From positions 1 to 64,000 of the forward strand of contig UQSF01000012.1 in the NCBI GenBank assembly GCA_900543625.1: a DNA stretch of 64,000 bases, in the 5' to 3' direction. The notes under the pieces were generated by a model that worked only from the letters and a program-made list of their open reading frames with translations, made no database searches and had not been told where the DNA came from. This document shows, in pieces, positions 42,282 to 51,752 of this stretch. The translations under genes and the position numbers were made by a program. The DNA is from an uncultured Eubacteriales bacterium (GTDB lineage: Bacteria > Bacillota > Clostridia > Oscillospirales > Oscillospiraceae). How positions within the stretch are numbered: position 1 is the first letter of the stretch; the number at the start of each line of letters is the position of its first letter.

Positions 42282-43337
42282 ATGGAACAAAAACGGACGC
42301 TGAGCAAATGGCTCTCCGCGCGCAGGTATATCCGCGAATTTGCCGCGAATTATGCCGAGCGCTACGCAGAGGACCCCGCCGAGATCGAGCGGGACATCAT
42401 CGCTGCGAAAAAGCAAAACCACATCTCTCTCAACGAGTATGAATGGGTCGGCTATCATGAGCGCACGGAGGCGCAAAAGCGCACCATGTCCACACTGTGG
42501 ACGCGCGCGGAATTCCGCAAGACCTATACCGACCGCCGCTACATTGCCATCCTCATGAACAAATACATCTTCTCCAAGGTGTTTGCCGATTTTTACGGCC
42601 GCCGCTGCGTGCAGGCGTCCGACGTGGACGCGGCGCTGCTCGAAAGCCTCGCCGGTGACTGCGGCAAGGTCGTCTATAAGCCCAACTGCAAGGGTCAGGG
42701 CACGGGCGTGCGCATACTCGGCGCGGCGACGGAGCAGGCGCGCGCGGAAACCCTCGCCTACCTGCGCGCAAATCCCGGCGGCATCGTGGAAGAATACATT
42801 CAGCAGCACCCGACGCTCGCGCAGCTCAACCCCGGCGCCGTGAGCATCGTGCGCTTTTACACCGTGACCGCGCCGTCCGGAACGTATCTGTTCGCCCCGG
42901 TGCTCACGGCCGCCATCGAAAAGGACATCTCCAACGGCTGTCAGGACGCGCTGACCGCCATGATCGACATCCGCACCGGCGTCGTGATCACCGACGCCGT
43001 GGATCAGAACAACTGCATCGACTATCATGCGCACCCGGTCACGGGCGTGGCCTTCCCCGGTCTGCAGCTCCCGTTCTGGGATGAGACCATCGACATGATG
43101 CGCCGCGCCGTGCCGCTGGCCAGCAAGATCTCCAACATCGGCTGGGATGTGACCATGACCGCAGACGGCCCGCTCATCATCGAGGCCAACACCATCCCCG
43201 GCTTCAACACCGCGCAGTACCGCGGCTATGCCTGGGTCACGGACGGCTACGGCTATCAGCCGCTGTTCGACGAGCTTAATGGCAAGCCGTTTGTGCCGAA
43301 CGACCACTACGCGCGCGTACTGCTCAAGCTTGACTGA
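42282..43337 (+). CDS. ATP-grasp ligase, sugar-transfer-associated type
   Basis: 351 aa from ATG 42282 behind AGGAGAA. ATP-grasp core: KVVYKPNCKGQGTGVRI, QLNPGAVSIVRFYTVT, HPVTGVAFPGLQLPFWDE, and the metal site IGWDVTMTADGPLIIEANTI. It is a paralogue of 39950-41017 with low identity. It opens the surface-polymer operon. Enzymes of this group are thought to attach amino acids or other acids to sugars of cell-surface glycans; the real substrate has to be found by experiment. Confidence 0.8.
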   Translation: MEQKRTLSKWLSARRYIREFAANYAERYAEDPAEIERDIIAAKKQNHISLNEYEWVGYHERTEAQKRTMSTLWTRAEFRKTYTDRRYIAILMNKYIFSKVFADFYGRRCVQASDVDAALLESLAGDCGKVVYKPNCKGQGTGVRILGAATEQARAETLAYLRANPGGIVEEYIQQHPTLAQLNPGAVSIVRFYTVTAPSGTYLFAPVLTAAIEKDISNGCQDALTAMIDIRTGVVITDAVDQNNCIDYHAHPVTGVAFPGLQLPFWDETIDMMRRAVPLASKISNIGWDVTMTADGPLIIEANTIPGFNTAQYRGYAWVTDGYGYQPLFDELNGKPFVPNDHYARVLLKLD

Positions 43338-43360
43338 ATCTGCACCACGGAGGTACCGGC

Positions 43361-43465
43361 ATGGAACTCGTTCTCTCGATCTCCTTCGGCGTCTGGATCG
43401 TCATCACCGCATTTGTCTACCGAGCCGTGACCGGCTCTGAGCGCGGGGGCGGACAGAAGAAATGA
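43361..43465 (+). CDS. Small single-helix membrane protein, symporter accessory type
   Basis: 34 aa (MELVLSISFGVWIVITAFVY, then a short polar tail ending GGGQKK). ATG 43361 has GGAGG 8 bases upstream, and its stop overlaps the ATG of the symporter gene (ATGA, 43462-43465), so the two are translationally coupled. One hydrophobic helix of about 17-20 residues fits a small subunit of the symporter. Very short proteins next to sodium/solute symporters are known; this one is below the size usually annotated. Confidence 0.75.
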   Translation: MELVLSISFGVWIVITAFVYRAVTGSERGGGQKK

Positions 43466-45051
43466 ATCTGTATTTCCTGGGTATCCTTGCCGCGCTCGTC
43501 GTGTTTTTTGCCGTCGGCATCGCCGCCGGGCGCATGGTCAAGGATACGAACGACTACTACGTCTCCGGGCGCAACGCGCCGACGCTGCTGATCGTCGGGT
43601 CTCTGATCGCGTCGTTTCTCTCGACGGGCGCGTTTCTCGGCGACACAGGCGAGGTCTACTCCGGCTTTTTCATCGGCATCGTGACCGTCGGCGTCATTCA
43701 GGCGACCGGCTACATCTACGGCGCGGGCTTCTTCGGGCGGTACATCCGCCGGAGCGAGGTGACGACGCTGCCGGAGTATTTCGGCCGCCGCTTCTGCTCT
43801 GCGCGCCTGCGCAGGCTCTCGGCCGTGATCCTGCTCGTCTCCGTGAGCGCGTATCTGCTCAGCGCCATTCAGGGCGTGGCCACGCTCATGAGCAGCATCA
43901 CGGGCTATGACTACAGGCTCTGCGCCGTGATCGTGTGGCTGGCGTTCACCGCCTTCACGATCTACTCCGGCTCGCCGGGCGTGCTGCTGACGGACACGAT
44001 CATGTTCCTCGTCTTTCTTGCGGCGGCGCTCGTGGCCGTCCCGTTTCTCATCCGTGCGGGCGGCGGCTGGTTCGCCGGCATCGAGGCGCTCGCCAACAGC
44101 GACACCATGCCCGGCATCCTCTCCTGGGCCGGAAATCCGGACTACCTCTATTCAGACGGCGTGAGCAACACCGTCTGGGCGGTGACCTACGGCATCGTCT
44201 GGGCGCTCGTCGTGGCCATCAGCCCGTGGCAGACCAGTCGCTACCTCATGGCCAAGGACGAGCACGTTGTGCTGCGCTCGTCCGTCTGGTCGTCCATGGG
44301 CGTCATGGTCGTGACGATCGCGCTGTATTTCGCGGCCGCGTTCGTGCGCAACATCAACGATACGCTCCCCGGGAGCGAGGCCATGATCTGGGCGGCCACA
44401 CACGTGCTGCCGCCGGTCATCGGTATGCTGCTGCTCATCGGCATCAGCGCCGCCGGCATCTCGTCGGCATCGACGTTTCTGTCGCTGATCGGCTTTTCCG
44501 TCGTCAACGACATTCTGCCCGAGGCCGAAAACGACCGCAAAAAGCTCGCCCGCTCCCGCTGGGCGATGCTGGCGGTCAGCCTCGTCGTGCTCGCGCTCGC
44601 CTACCTCAATCCGCCGCAGATCTTCCTCATCATGTACTTCGGCGGCACCGTCATCGCAGGCGCCTGGAGTCTGGTCGCGTTCGGCAGCGTGTGGAGCCGC
44701 CGCCTGAGCCGCTGCGGCGCGTATCTCGGGATGCTGCTCGGCTTTCTCGGCTGCGTGGGCGCGAAGGCGATCTACGCCCTGCGCGGCATCACGCCGCCGG
44801 TCTGGGCGGACGCATTTTTCATCGGCATCGCCCTGAGCGTGCTCGGCGCGGTGCTCGGCTCGGCACTGCGGCCGGCGACACAGGCAGAGCAGCTTGCGCG
44901 TGCGCGGCTCTTTGACGCGCCCACCGGCGCAAACGAAGCCGCCGCCTGCAGAGCCGACCGGCGGCTGTGGCGGGTATATCTCGTCTTCGGCATTTGTGTC
45001 GGCCTGTTTTTCCTGTTTTTCTATGCCATTCCCTACAGCCGTGCGCTGTGA
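43462..45051 (+). CDS. Sodium:solute symporter (SSS family)
   Basis: 529 aa with about 13 hydrophobic segments. SSS features: YYVSGRNAPTLLIVGSLIASFLSTGAF at helix 1-2, the GYIYGAGFFGRYIRR and EYFGRRF loop, SPWQTSRYLMAKDE, and GISAAGISSASTFLSLIGFSVVND with the sodium-site small residues. The family imports organic acids, amino acids, sugars or pantothenate with Na+; the substrate is not readable. It is embedded between glycan genes and coupled to a 34-aa partner. It is not related to NTCP/ASBT bile acid transporters, which belong to another family. Confidence 0.9.
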   Translation: MNLYFLGILAALVVFFAVGIAAGRMVKDTNDYYVSGRNAPTLLIVGSLIASFLSTGAFLGDTGEVYSGFFIGIVTVGVIQATGYIYGAGFFGRYIRRSEVTTLPEYFGRRFCSARLRRLSAVILLVSVSAYLLSAIQGVATLMSSITGYDYRLCAVIVWLAFTAFTIYSGSPGVLLTDTIMFLVFLAAALVAVPFLIRAGGGWFAGIEALANSDTMPGILSWAGNPDYLYSDGVSNTVWAVTYGIVWALVVAISPWQTSRYLMAKDEHVVLRSSVWSSMGVMVVTIALYFAAAFVRNINDTLPGSEAMIWAATHVLPPVIGMLLLIGISAAGISSASTFLSLIGFSVVNDILPEAENDRKKLARSRWAMLAVSLVVLALAYLNPPQIFLIMYFGGTVIAGAWSLVAFGSVWSRRLSRCGAYLGMLLGFLGCVGAKAIYALRGITPPVWADAFFIGIALSVLGAVLGSALRPATQAEQLARARLFDAPTGANEAAACRADRRLWRVYLVFGICVGLFFLFFYAIPYSRAL

Positions 45052-45070
45052 TCCCCCGGAGGTGACCGCC

Positions 45071-45919
45071 ATGACGGACACACTGAATCTGTATTATGCC
45101 CGCATCGCCAACATGGGCGATCTGCTCAACCCGCTCATCATCGAGCGCTGCTTCGGCTATCGGGTCGAACGCTGCTCGTTTCTCACCGGCGACCTGTGCG
45201 CCATCGGCAGCGGACTGGCGCAGTATAAGCTGCACGGAAACCCGCTCATGAAACTGCAGCAGTGCATCAACGGCCGGACGCACCCGCACGTGGACGTCTG
45301 GGGCTCGGGGTTTATCAACTACGACGATGCGCAGGGGCGGTTTTTCAAGCGCGATATGCGCTTTCATGCCGTGCGCGGCGAGCTGACGCGCCGCCGTGTC
45401 GAGCGCATGGTCGGCCGCACGCTGGACATCCCGACCGGTGACGGCGGCATTCTCGCAAGTGAGCTGCTGGACACGCTGCCCGAAAAACGGTATGATATCG
45501 GTATCGTGCCGCACGTCTGCGACCTGAATGACCCCGCCGTTGCGGAGCTGGTGCGCCGGTACGACAACGCAAAGCTCATCAACGTCAAGGATGATCCCAT
45601 CACCGTGCTCACCGAGATCGCGCAGTGCCGCTGTGTGCTCTCGAGCAGCCTGCACGGGCTGATTGCGGCCGACAGCTTTCACATCCCGAATCTGCACATC
45701 GTCTTTTCCGACCGGCCGCTCGGCGACGGGTATAAGTTTGACGATTACTACTCCGCCTACGACGTGCAGCACCGGCCGTGGGATCTGCGCGTGAACGCAG
45801 CGCCCACGCTTTCTGAAGCCGCGGACGGCTGGCGCATCCGGCCGGAGCAGATCGAGGAGAAAAAGCGGCAGATACGCGCCGCCTTCCCCTACCCGGCCGT
45901 GAACGGAGGAAGCCTATGA
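45071..45919 (+). CDS. Polysaccharide pyruvyl transferase family protein
   Basis: 282 aa from ATG 45071 behind GGAGGTGA. It starts YYARIANMGDLLNPLIIERC (the NxGD motif of the family), with VWGSGF and the C-terminal VLSSSLHGLIAADSF signature of CsaB/WcaK-like pyruvyl transferases, which take pyruvate from PEP onto a sugar as a ketal. Such groups on wall polymers are the ligand of SLH domains, which is notable as an SLH protein is encoded in this window. It overlaps the next gene by ATGA. Confidence 0.85.
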   Translation: MTDTLNLYYARIANMGDLLNPLIIERCFGYRVERCSFLTGDLCAIGSGLAQYKLHGNPLMKLQQCINGRTHPHVDVWGSGFINYDDAQGRFFKRDMRFHAVRGELTRRRVERMVGRTLDIPTGDGGILASELLDTLPEKRYDIGIVPHVCDLNDPAVAELVRRYDNAKLINVKDDPITVLTEIAQCRCVLSSSLHGLIAADSFHIPNLHIVFSDRPLGDGYKFDDYYSAYDVQHRPWDLRVNAAPTLSEAADGWRIRPEQIEEKKRQIRAAFPYPAVNGGSL

Positions 45920-46785
45920 ACGATCTGATCTCGGTCGTCATCCCGACCTACAACCGCAAGGACAAGCTGCCCGCCTGCATCGAGAGCGTTCTGGCGCAGA
46001 CCTATACGAACATTGAGGTCATCGTCGTGGACGATGCCTCGACCGACGGCACGCAGCACCTGTTTGACGCGCCCGGCGACCCGCGCGTGCACTATGTGCG
46101 CTATGAGCAAAACCGCGGCGCGTGCTATGCCCGCAACCTCGGCGCGCAGCACGCGCGCGGCAGTATCCTCGCCTTTCAGGACAGCGACGATCTCTGGCAC
46201 ACGGACAAGCTGCAAAAGCAATACGATCTGCTCATGGCAACGGGCGCGGATCTGTGCTACTGCGGCATGAACCGCGTCGCCGCGAGCGGCAGCTCGTTTT
46301 ATTACCCCGTGCACGCGCCGCATCCGGGGCGCGCACTGGAGGATTTTCTGGCAGAGAATCGCGCCAGCACGCAGACCATGCTCATGCGCCGCGCCGTGTG
46401 GGAAGCCGTGCGCTTCGACGAGGGTATCCGCCGCTATCAGGACTGGGACTTTGCCATCCGCGCGGCTGCACGCTTCCGGCTCGTGTATCTGCCGGAGGCA
46501 CTGGTCGAGTCCGAGGTCGGCGGCGACAGCATCTCCGCCGTCGTCAAGTCCTACCCCCACCTGCTGCACCTGTATGAAAAGCACGCGGCGCTCTATCGCC
46601 GCTTCCCGCACAGTGACGCCGTGATGAACCGGCGTCTCGGCAAGCGCTGCCACCCGACAGACCCGGCGCGCGCCGCCGCACATTTCCGCAAAAGCCTTCA
46701 GCTCAGCCACAACCCCTATGATCTGGGCTATTACCTCGCCGACTGCCTGCGCGCCCGCCGGCAGCAGAAAGGACAGACACCATGA
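45916..46785 (+). CDS. Glycosyltransferase family 2
   Basis: 289 aa. N-terminal GT-A fold: ISVVIPTYNRKDKLPACIES, VDDASTDGT and the metal-binding DSDD region (FQDSDDLWH). It transfers a sugar from a nucleotide donor onto a growing glycan at the inner face of the membrane. No membrane segments are seen. It is coupled at both ends (ATGA overlaps) to the pyruvyl transferase and the next glycosyltransferase. Confidence 0.92.
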   Translation: MNDLISVVIPTYNRKDKLPACIESVLAQTYTNIEVIVVDDASTDGTQHLFDAPGDPRVHYVRYEQNRGACYARNLGAQHARGSILAFQDSDDLWHTDKLQKQYDLLMATGADLCYCGMNRVAASGSSFYYPVHAPHPGRALEDFLAENRASTQTMLMRRAVWEAVRFDEGIRRYQDWDFAIRAAARFRLVYLPEALVESEVGGDSISAVVKSYPHLLHLYEKHAALYRRFPHSDAVMNRRLGKRCHPTDPARAAAHFRKSLQLSHNPYDLGYYLADCLRARRQQKGQTP

Positions 46786-47702
46786 CTGCATTCGTCATTT
46801 TGCATTACCGCGCCATCGACACGACCCGCAGCTGCGTCAAGAGCATCCGCGCGCTCGCGGGCGACAAGCACATCGTCATCGTCGACAACGCCTCCCCCGA
46901 CGGCACGGGCAAGCAGCTTGCCGAAGAATTTGCCGCAAGCCCGGACGTGACCGTGCTGCTGCACGGGAAAAACGACGGCTTCGCCCGCGGCAACAACGTC
47001 GGCGTGCGCTGGGTGTGTGCGCATCTGGATGCGGACTTCACGGTCGTGCTCAACAACGACGTCGAGATCCCGCAGCATGATTTTATCCCGCAGATCGCGC
47101 GCATTTACGCGCAGCACCCGTTTGACCTGCTCGGCCCTGACATCGTGTCGGTATTCTCCGGCATCCACCAGAGCCCGAAAACGCTGCACGGCTGCACGCT
47201 TGAGAGCGTGCGCCACAAGCGTGCGTGCGTGGCGCGAAGCCGCCACCCCGTTTTGCTGCTGCTGAGCAGCGGCGAGAAAAACAGCCCCGCCATCTGGCGG
47301 CTCGTGCAGATCCGCAACCGCAAAAAACAGCACATCGACACCACGCGCCCCGCAGAGGGCGTTGTGCTGCACGGCTCGTGCGTGATCTTCTCGCAGCGCT
47401 ATCTTGCGCGCCATCCCGAGCCGTTTTATGCCAAAACGTTCATGTACTACGAGATGGAGATCCTCGACTGGCTCTGCCGCCAGCAGGGCAGCGTCGTGCG
47501 CTACGACCCGTCGATCTCCGTGCTGCACTATCAGTATGTGGCCTCGAAGATGGAGTACCGCTCGATCGTGCGGCGCTCGAAGTTCGTCATTGACTGCCTG
47601 CTCGACTCGCTCGACGCGGCCGAGGAGCTCATCCTCGCATCCGAACCCGCCAAGACCGAGCCCCGGCAGCCGGTGAGCGCGGTCGCGCTCGCCGACGCGT
47701 GA
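46782..47702 (+). CDS. Glycosyltransferase family 2 (rhamnosyltransferase-like)
   Basis: 306 aa. GT2 pattern: FVILHYRAIDTTRSCVKSI, VDNASPDGTG, NDGFARGNNVGVRW and VVLNNDVEIP with the Asp that binds the nucleotide-sugar metal. The NDGFARGNN motif is usual in bacterial rhamnosyl- and related transferases, and the rfbC/rfbD genes downstream fit a dTDP-rhamnose donor. It starts inside the end of the preceding gene (ATGA). Confidence 0.9.
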   Translation: MTAFVILHYRAIDTTRSCVKSIRALAGDKHIVIVDNASPDGTGKQLAEEFAASPDVTVLLHGKNDGFARGNNVGVRWVCAHLDADFTVVLNNDVEIPQHDFIPQIARIYAQHPFDLLGPDIVSVFSGIHQSPKTLHGCTLESVRHKRACVARSRHPVLLLLSSGEKNSPAIWRLVQIRNRKKQHIDTTRPAEGVVLHGSCVIFSQRYLARHPEPFYAKTFMYYEMEILDWLCRQQGSVVRYDPSISVLHYQYVASKMEYRSIVRRSKFVIDCLLDSLDAAEELILASEPAKTEPRQPVSAVALADA

Positions 47703-47727
47703 GCGCGCGGAAAGGCGGCGCTGCACC

Positions 47728-48615
47728 GTGAAAAAGAAAAAGATCCGCCGCGCCGCGCGCGCCTTTTTCGCCGCGCTGTCGTATGTGTCGCCGCGGTGGA
47801 ACACCAAGCTCTTATTTCTGCGCAAGTTCGGCCGTCTGCCGGATCTGAAGCACCCGCAGACGCTCAACGAAAAATTGCTCAAGCAAAAGCTCGAGCGCTT
47901 CGGCACTGACCCCGTCGTGCGCCAGTGTGCGGACAAATACCGCGTGCGCGACTATGTGGACGGCTGCGGCTGCGGCGGCACGCTCAACCGTCTGCTCGCC
48001 GTATACGACCGGCCGGAGGACATCGACTGGGACGCGCTGCCGGAGCGGTTCGCCGTCAAGTGGAACTTCGGCTGCGGCTACAACCTCATCTGCACGGACA
48101 AACAGGCGCTCGACACGCACGCCGCCGTGCAGCAGCTGCGCGCCTGGGGACGCGAGCCCTTCTGGGCGTATTACTCCGAGCTCCAGTACCGCCACGTTGA
48201 GAAAAAGCTGCTCGTGGAGGAGTACATCGGCAGTGCGGACGGCACGCTGCCGGAGGACTATAAATTCTACTGCTTTCACGGCCGGGCAGACTGCGTGATG
48301 CTCTGCGCAGGCCGAGACGAGGGCTGGCCGAAATTCTATTTCTTCGACCGCGATTTTCAGCTCCTGCGCATCAACCGCGACTCGCAGGCGGCGCCCGAGG
48401 GCTTCTCCCTGCCGAAACCGGCGGGGCTGGACGAGGCCTTCGCCATTGCAGACCGCCTGAGCAAGCCCTTTGACTTCGTGCGCGTGGATCTGTACCTCAC
48501 GCCGCACGGTGTGCGCTTCGGCGAGCTGACATTCACCCCGGCGGCCGCGCTCGACAACAAGCGCCTGCCGGAGACCGACCTGCGCTTTGGCCGCAGGATG
48601 GAGGAAACGCTATGA
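47728..48615 (+). CDS. TupA-like ATP-grasp protein
   Basis: 295 aa from GTG 47728. The family pattern is clear: FGRLPDLKHPQTLNEKLLKQ, DKYRVRDYV, VKWNFGCGYNLICTDK, KLLVEEYIG, DYKFYCFHGR and a C-terminal VDLYL...GELTFTPAAAL. TupA is needed for the teichuronopeptide of alkaliphilic Bacillus, a wall polymer of glucuronic acid and polyglutamate, where it is thought to join amino acid to acid sugar or amino acid. It overlaps the opine dehydrogenase gene by ATGA. Confidence 0.85.
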   Translation: MKKKKIRRAARAFFAALSYVSPRWNTKLLFLRKFGRLPDLKHPQTLNEKLLKQKLERFGTDPVVRQCADKYRVRDYVDGCGCGGTLNRLLAVYDRPEDIDWDALPERFAVKWNFGCGYNLICTDKQALDTHAAVQQLRAWGREPFWAYYSELQYRHVEKKLLVEEYIGSADGTLPEDYKFYCFHGRADCVMLCAGRDEGWPKFYFFDRDFQLLRINRDSQAAPEGFSLPKPAGLDEAFAIADRLSKPFDFVRVDLYLTPHGVRFGELTFTPAAALDNKRLPETDLRFGRRMEETL

Positions 48616-49715
48616 ACATTGCCATTCTCGGCGCAGGCAACAGCGGCTGCGCACTTGCGGCCGACTACGCCGCGCGCGGCCATGAGGTCACGCTCATCAA
48701 GACCTCGCACAGCCTGCACGACGACAATTTCTCGCATCTGTGCGCCGCCGGCGGCCGGATGCGCATCCACGAATTCGGCACGGACACGGACTGCGTGATC
48801 GCGCACCTGTCGCGCGACGCGGCGGATGTGCGCGGCAAGGATATCGTGCTGCTGTGCACGCAGACGGGCTACCACCATGACGTACTGCGGCGCGTCGTGC
48901 CGTTTCTGACGGCGGGGCAGATCCTGCTGATGATCCCGGGCTACCTCTCCACCGCCTATGCGCTCGGGCTGCACCCCGCCGACGGCGTCATCTTCGCCGA
49001 GGCGGAGAGCAACTTCATCGACGGGCGCATCTGCGCACCGGGCGAGTTTCAGGTGGGCTTTCGCAACGTGCGCAACCCCATCGGCGTCTACCCGCACAGC
49101 GCGCTCCCGGCGGCCAGAGCAGTGCTCGACCGGCTGGGCACGCCGTTTGTCTATCTCAAGAGCGTGGCTGAGGCCGCGCTGCACAACCCGAACATGATCG
49201 TGCACACGGTCGGCGCGATCATGACCATCCCGCGCATCGAGGGCACGAACGGCGACTACTGCATGTACCACGAGGCGTTCACGCCGTCGGTCTGGAATCT
49301 GCTCGAGGCACTCGACGGTGAGAAGATGCGCGTGCTCGAGCGGCTCGGCTGCGAGGGCGTGCCGTATGTCGAGGCGTGCAAGTTCCGCAACAGTCTCGAT
49401 GAACAGAGCGACGCGAAGGCGGTCTTTTTCGCCTATGCCGCCATGCCGGAGCGCGCCAAGGGTCCGCTGAGCGTCCGCTCGCGCTACATCATGGAGGACG
49501 TGCCGCAGGGTCTGGGGCTGCTGGAATCGCTCGGCGCGTCGCTGGGTGTGCCGACGCCGGTGTGCTCGTCACTGATCGAGATCGCCTCGGCGGCGCTCGG
49601 CTGCGACCTGCGCGCGCAGGGACGCACGATCGAGCGGCTCGGCCGGGACAACATCCGCGCCATTTTGGACGACGCAGAGAGGGGCGCAGACGTATGTCCC
49701 GATGGAATGCGCTGA
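48612..49715 (+). CDS. NAD/NADP octopine/opine dehydrogenase family protein
   Basis: 367 aa. The Rossmann loop MNIAILGAGNSGCALAADYA is at the N-terminus. The C-terminal opine dehydrogenase domain begins near AALHNPNMIVHTVGAIM, with the conserved Asn-Pro and His of this family, and MYHEAFTPSVW. Opine dehydrogenases condense an amino acid with a 2-keto acid and reduce the imine. In a glycan operon this would supply an N-(carboxyalkyl)amino acid for decoration. The following ATP-grasp gene starts 22 bp before its stop. Confidence 0.85.
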   Translation: MNIAILGAGNSGCALAADYAARGHEVTLIKTSHSLHDDNFSHLCAAGGRMRIHEFGTDTDCVIAHLSRDAADVRGKDIVLLCTQTGYHHDVLRRVVPFLTAGQILLMIPGYLSTAYALGLHPADGVIFAEAESNFIDGRICAPGEFQVGFRNVRNPIGVYPHSALPAARAVLDRLGTPFVYLKSVAEAALHNPNMIVHTVGAIMTIPRIEGTNGDYCMYHEAFTPSVWNLLEALDGEKMRVLERLGCEGVPYVEACKFRNSLDEQSDAKAVFFAYAAMPERAKGPLSVRSRYIMEDVPQGLGLLESLGASLGVPTPVCSSLIEIASAALGCDLRAQGRTIERLGRDNIRAILDDAERGADVCPDGMR

Positions 49716-50701
49716 AAAAAACATACCGGATGTGCACGCGCCTGCGCGCCCAGCGCGGCGGCAGCCGCATGGCCTATCTGCTCGACGCGCTCCGGTGCAG
49801 CGTGCGCCACGGCGCATCACCGGAAAACTACTTCGTGCTCCGGTTTTTTGAGCTGACGGAGCAGCAGCGCGCGACGTATCTGACATCCGGACGCTCGGCT
49901 GCGCTCGACCGCGTGCTCAACCGCAATGCTGCGGCGGCGGAAAAGGAGGCGCTCGGCAGCAAGGCACGCTTTCTCGCCGCGTTTGCGCCCTTTGTCCGGC
50001 GCGCGCACGTCTACGCGCCGGAGGCGGACTTTGCCGCCTTCAACGCCTTTCTCGATCACAACGCCACGTTCTTTCTCAAGCCGGTCAGCGGCACGATGGG
50101 GCGCGGCATCGAGCGGCGCAGCACCGCGGTCATCCCGGACCGCGCCGTGTTTTATGCCGACTGCCGCGCGCAGCGGCTGCTGCTCGAAGCGCCGATCCGG
50201 CAGCACCCTGCACTCGAGGCGCTCAGCCCCGGCTGCGTCAACAGCGTGCGCATCAATGCCGCGCGCGACCGCGACTGCCGCGTCCGGCTCATCGGCGCGT
50301 GCCTCAAATGCGGCGGCAGGAACGCCGCGACCGATAACTTCCATTCCGGCGGCGTGGCCTACCCGCTGGAGCTGGCGTCCGGCCGTGTCTGCGGTCCGGG
50401 GCGCAACAACACCGATCTGCACGACTACACGCGCCACCCAGCATCCGGCGCATACCTGCCCGGCACGGTGATCCCGTTCTGGCAGGAGATCACGGCGTGC
50501 GTATCTCAGGCCATGGACCGCGTGCCCGGCATGGGCTACGTCGGCTGGGACATCGCCGTCACGCCCGACGGCCCGGAGCTCATCGAGGGCAACTGGCACT
50601 GGCCGGGCGGCAACATCATTCAATTTGACGGAGTGGGCAAATATCCGCTGCTCCGCGACTGCGCAGGTGAAACCGATGAACAACATTCTCACACAAAATA
50701 A
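49694..50701 (+). CDS. ATP-grasp ligase, sugar-transfer-associated type
   Basis: 335 aa from ATG 49694; GAGAGGGG precedes it. The core shows FFLKPVSGTMGRGIERR, SPGCVNSVRINAARD, HPASGAYLPGTVIPFWQE, and the metal motif VGWDIAVTPDGPELIEGNWH with Glu and Asn. It overlaps both neighbours, so it belongs firmly to this operon. Together with the opine dehydrogenase it is a good candidate for attaching the opine to a sugar acid. Confidence 0.82.
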   Translation: MSRWNALKKTYRMCTRLRAQRGGSRMAYLLDALRCSVRHGASPENYFVLRFFELTEQQRATYLTSGRSAALDRVLNRNAAAAEKEALGSKARFLAAFAPFVRRAHVYAPEADFAAFNAFLDHNATFFLKPVSGTMGRGIERRSTAVIPDRAVFYADCRAQRLLLEAPIRQHPALEALSPGCVNSVRINAARDRDCRVRLIGACLKCGGRNAATDNFHSGGVAYPLELASGRVCGPGRNNTDLHDYTRHPASGAYLPGTVIPFWQEITACVSQAMDRVPGMGYVGWDIAVTPDGPELIEGNWHWPGGNIIQFDGVGKYPLLRDCAGETDEQHSHTK

Positions 50702-51752
50702 ACTCGTCAAAAATCTCCGTGCCTATCCCGTGCTGCGCAAGCGCTGGCGCGGCTACATCCGCGGCGTGCGCGCGCTTCCGGAGGGCTTTACGGAGGACAA
50801 GCTCTTTCACGACTACCTCAGGGTGCGCCGCAGCAACCCGGAAAAGCGTGTGTCCATGTCCGAATACATGATCTTCGGCTTCTACGGACTCACGACCGCG
50901 CAGCAAAAGCAGTACCTGACCGACGTGGAGGCAACGCTGCTCATGCGTCCGTACAACAGCATCGCCGAGCCGTATCTCAAGAGCAAGGTGACGTTTCTGA
51001 AGAACTTCACGCAGTTTGTCAGCCGCGGCTGGCTGTATCTTCCGGAGTCCGACCCCGAGGCATTCGATGCCTTCGTGCACCGCTATCACGTCATCGCGCT
51101 CAAGCCGCAGTATTCAAGCTGGGGCATCGGCTTTCGCAAGCTGACCGAAGCCGAATGGGACGCCGCGCCCGACCGGCAGGCGCTGTTTGACGAGCTGTGC
51201 GCGGGCAAGTATCTGGCCGAGGAGTTCGTGCAGTCCGATGATTCGCTCGCGCGCTTTCACCCGGCGTCGCTCAACACGCTGCGCGTCATCACCTTCCGCC
51301 GCGGCGACCGCTTTGAGGTCTTCGGCGCGGGGCTGCGCGTCGGCAACAACGGTCTGCACGTTGACAACGCCCACGGCGGCGGCATCTTCTGCGAGATCGA
51401 CCCGGCAACCGGTGTCATCATGACCGACGGTCTCGACGAGCACGGCAACAGCTATCTCTGCCACCCGATGACCGGCGTGCCCTTCCGGGGCGAGGTGATC
51501 CCGCAGTGGGAAGAGGTGCGCGCCTTCTGCCGCAGCGCCGCGCAGACGCTGCCGTGTCTGCGTGTCGTCGGCTGGGACGTGGCCATTTTGCCCGGCGGCA
51601 AGCTGGAGCTCATCGAGGGCAACCACAACCCCGGCATGAACATCGTGCAGGCGCCGGCCAAGCACGGCGTGCACGACAAGTTCGCGCACATGCTGCTCGA
51701 CTTTTACGGTGACCCGGCGCAGTACGCCTGCGAGACGGTGAAGCAGCCATGA
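50676..51752 (+). CDS. ATP-grasp ligase, sugar-transfer-associated type
   Basis: 358 aa from ATG 50676, preceded by AGGTGA and overlapping the previous gene by 26 bp. The core shows IALKPQYSSWGIGFRKL, FHPASLNTLRVITFRRG, DNAHGGGIFCEIDP, HPMTGVPFRGEVIPQW, and VGWDVAILPGGKLELIEGNH. It is the fourth member of this family in 12 kb; the set differs strongly in sequence, which argues for different acceptors and against recent duplication. Confidence 0.82.
   Translation: MNNILTQNKLVKNLRAYPVLRKRWRGYIRGVRALPEGFTEDKLFHDYLRVRRSNPEKRVSMSEYMIFGFYGLTTAQQKQYLTDVEATLLMRPYNSIAEPYLKSKVTFLKNFTQFVSRGWLYLPESDPEAFDAFVHRYHVIALKPQYSSWGIGFRKLTEAEWDAAPDRQALFDELCAGKYLAEEFVQSDDSLARFHPASLNTLRVITFRRGDRFEVFGAGLRVGNNGLHVDNAHGGGIFCEIDPATGVIMTDGLDEHGNSYLCHPMTGVPFRGEVIPQWEEVRAFCRSAAQTLPCLRVVGWDVAILPGGKLELIEGNHNPGMNIVQAPAKHGVHDKFAHMLLDFYGDPAQYACETVKQP

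Noticed and set aside
43462..45051. The SSS symporter as a bile acid importer
   Set aside because: It belongs to the SSS family and not to the SLC10-like bile acid/sodium symporters, and it sits in the glycan operon behind a terminator-like hairpin; BaiG is the better candidate importer.
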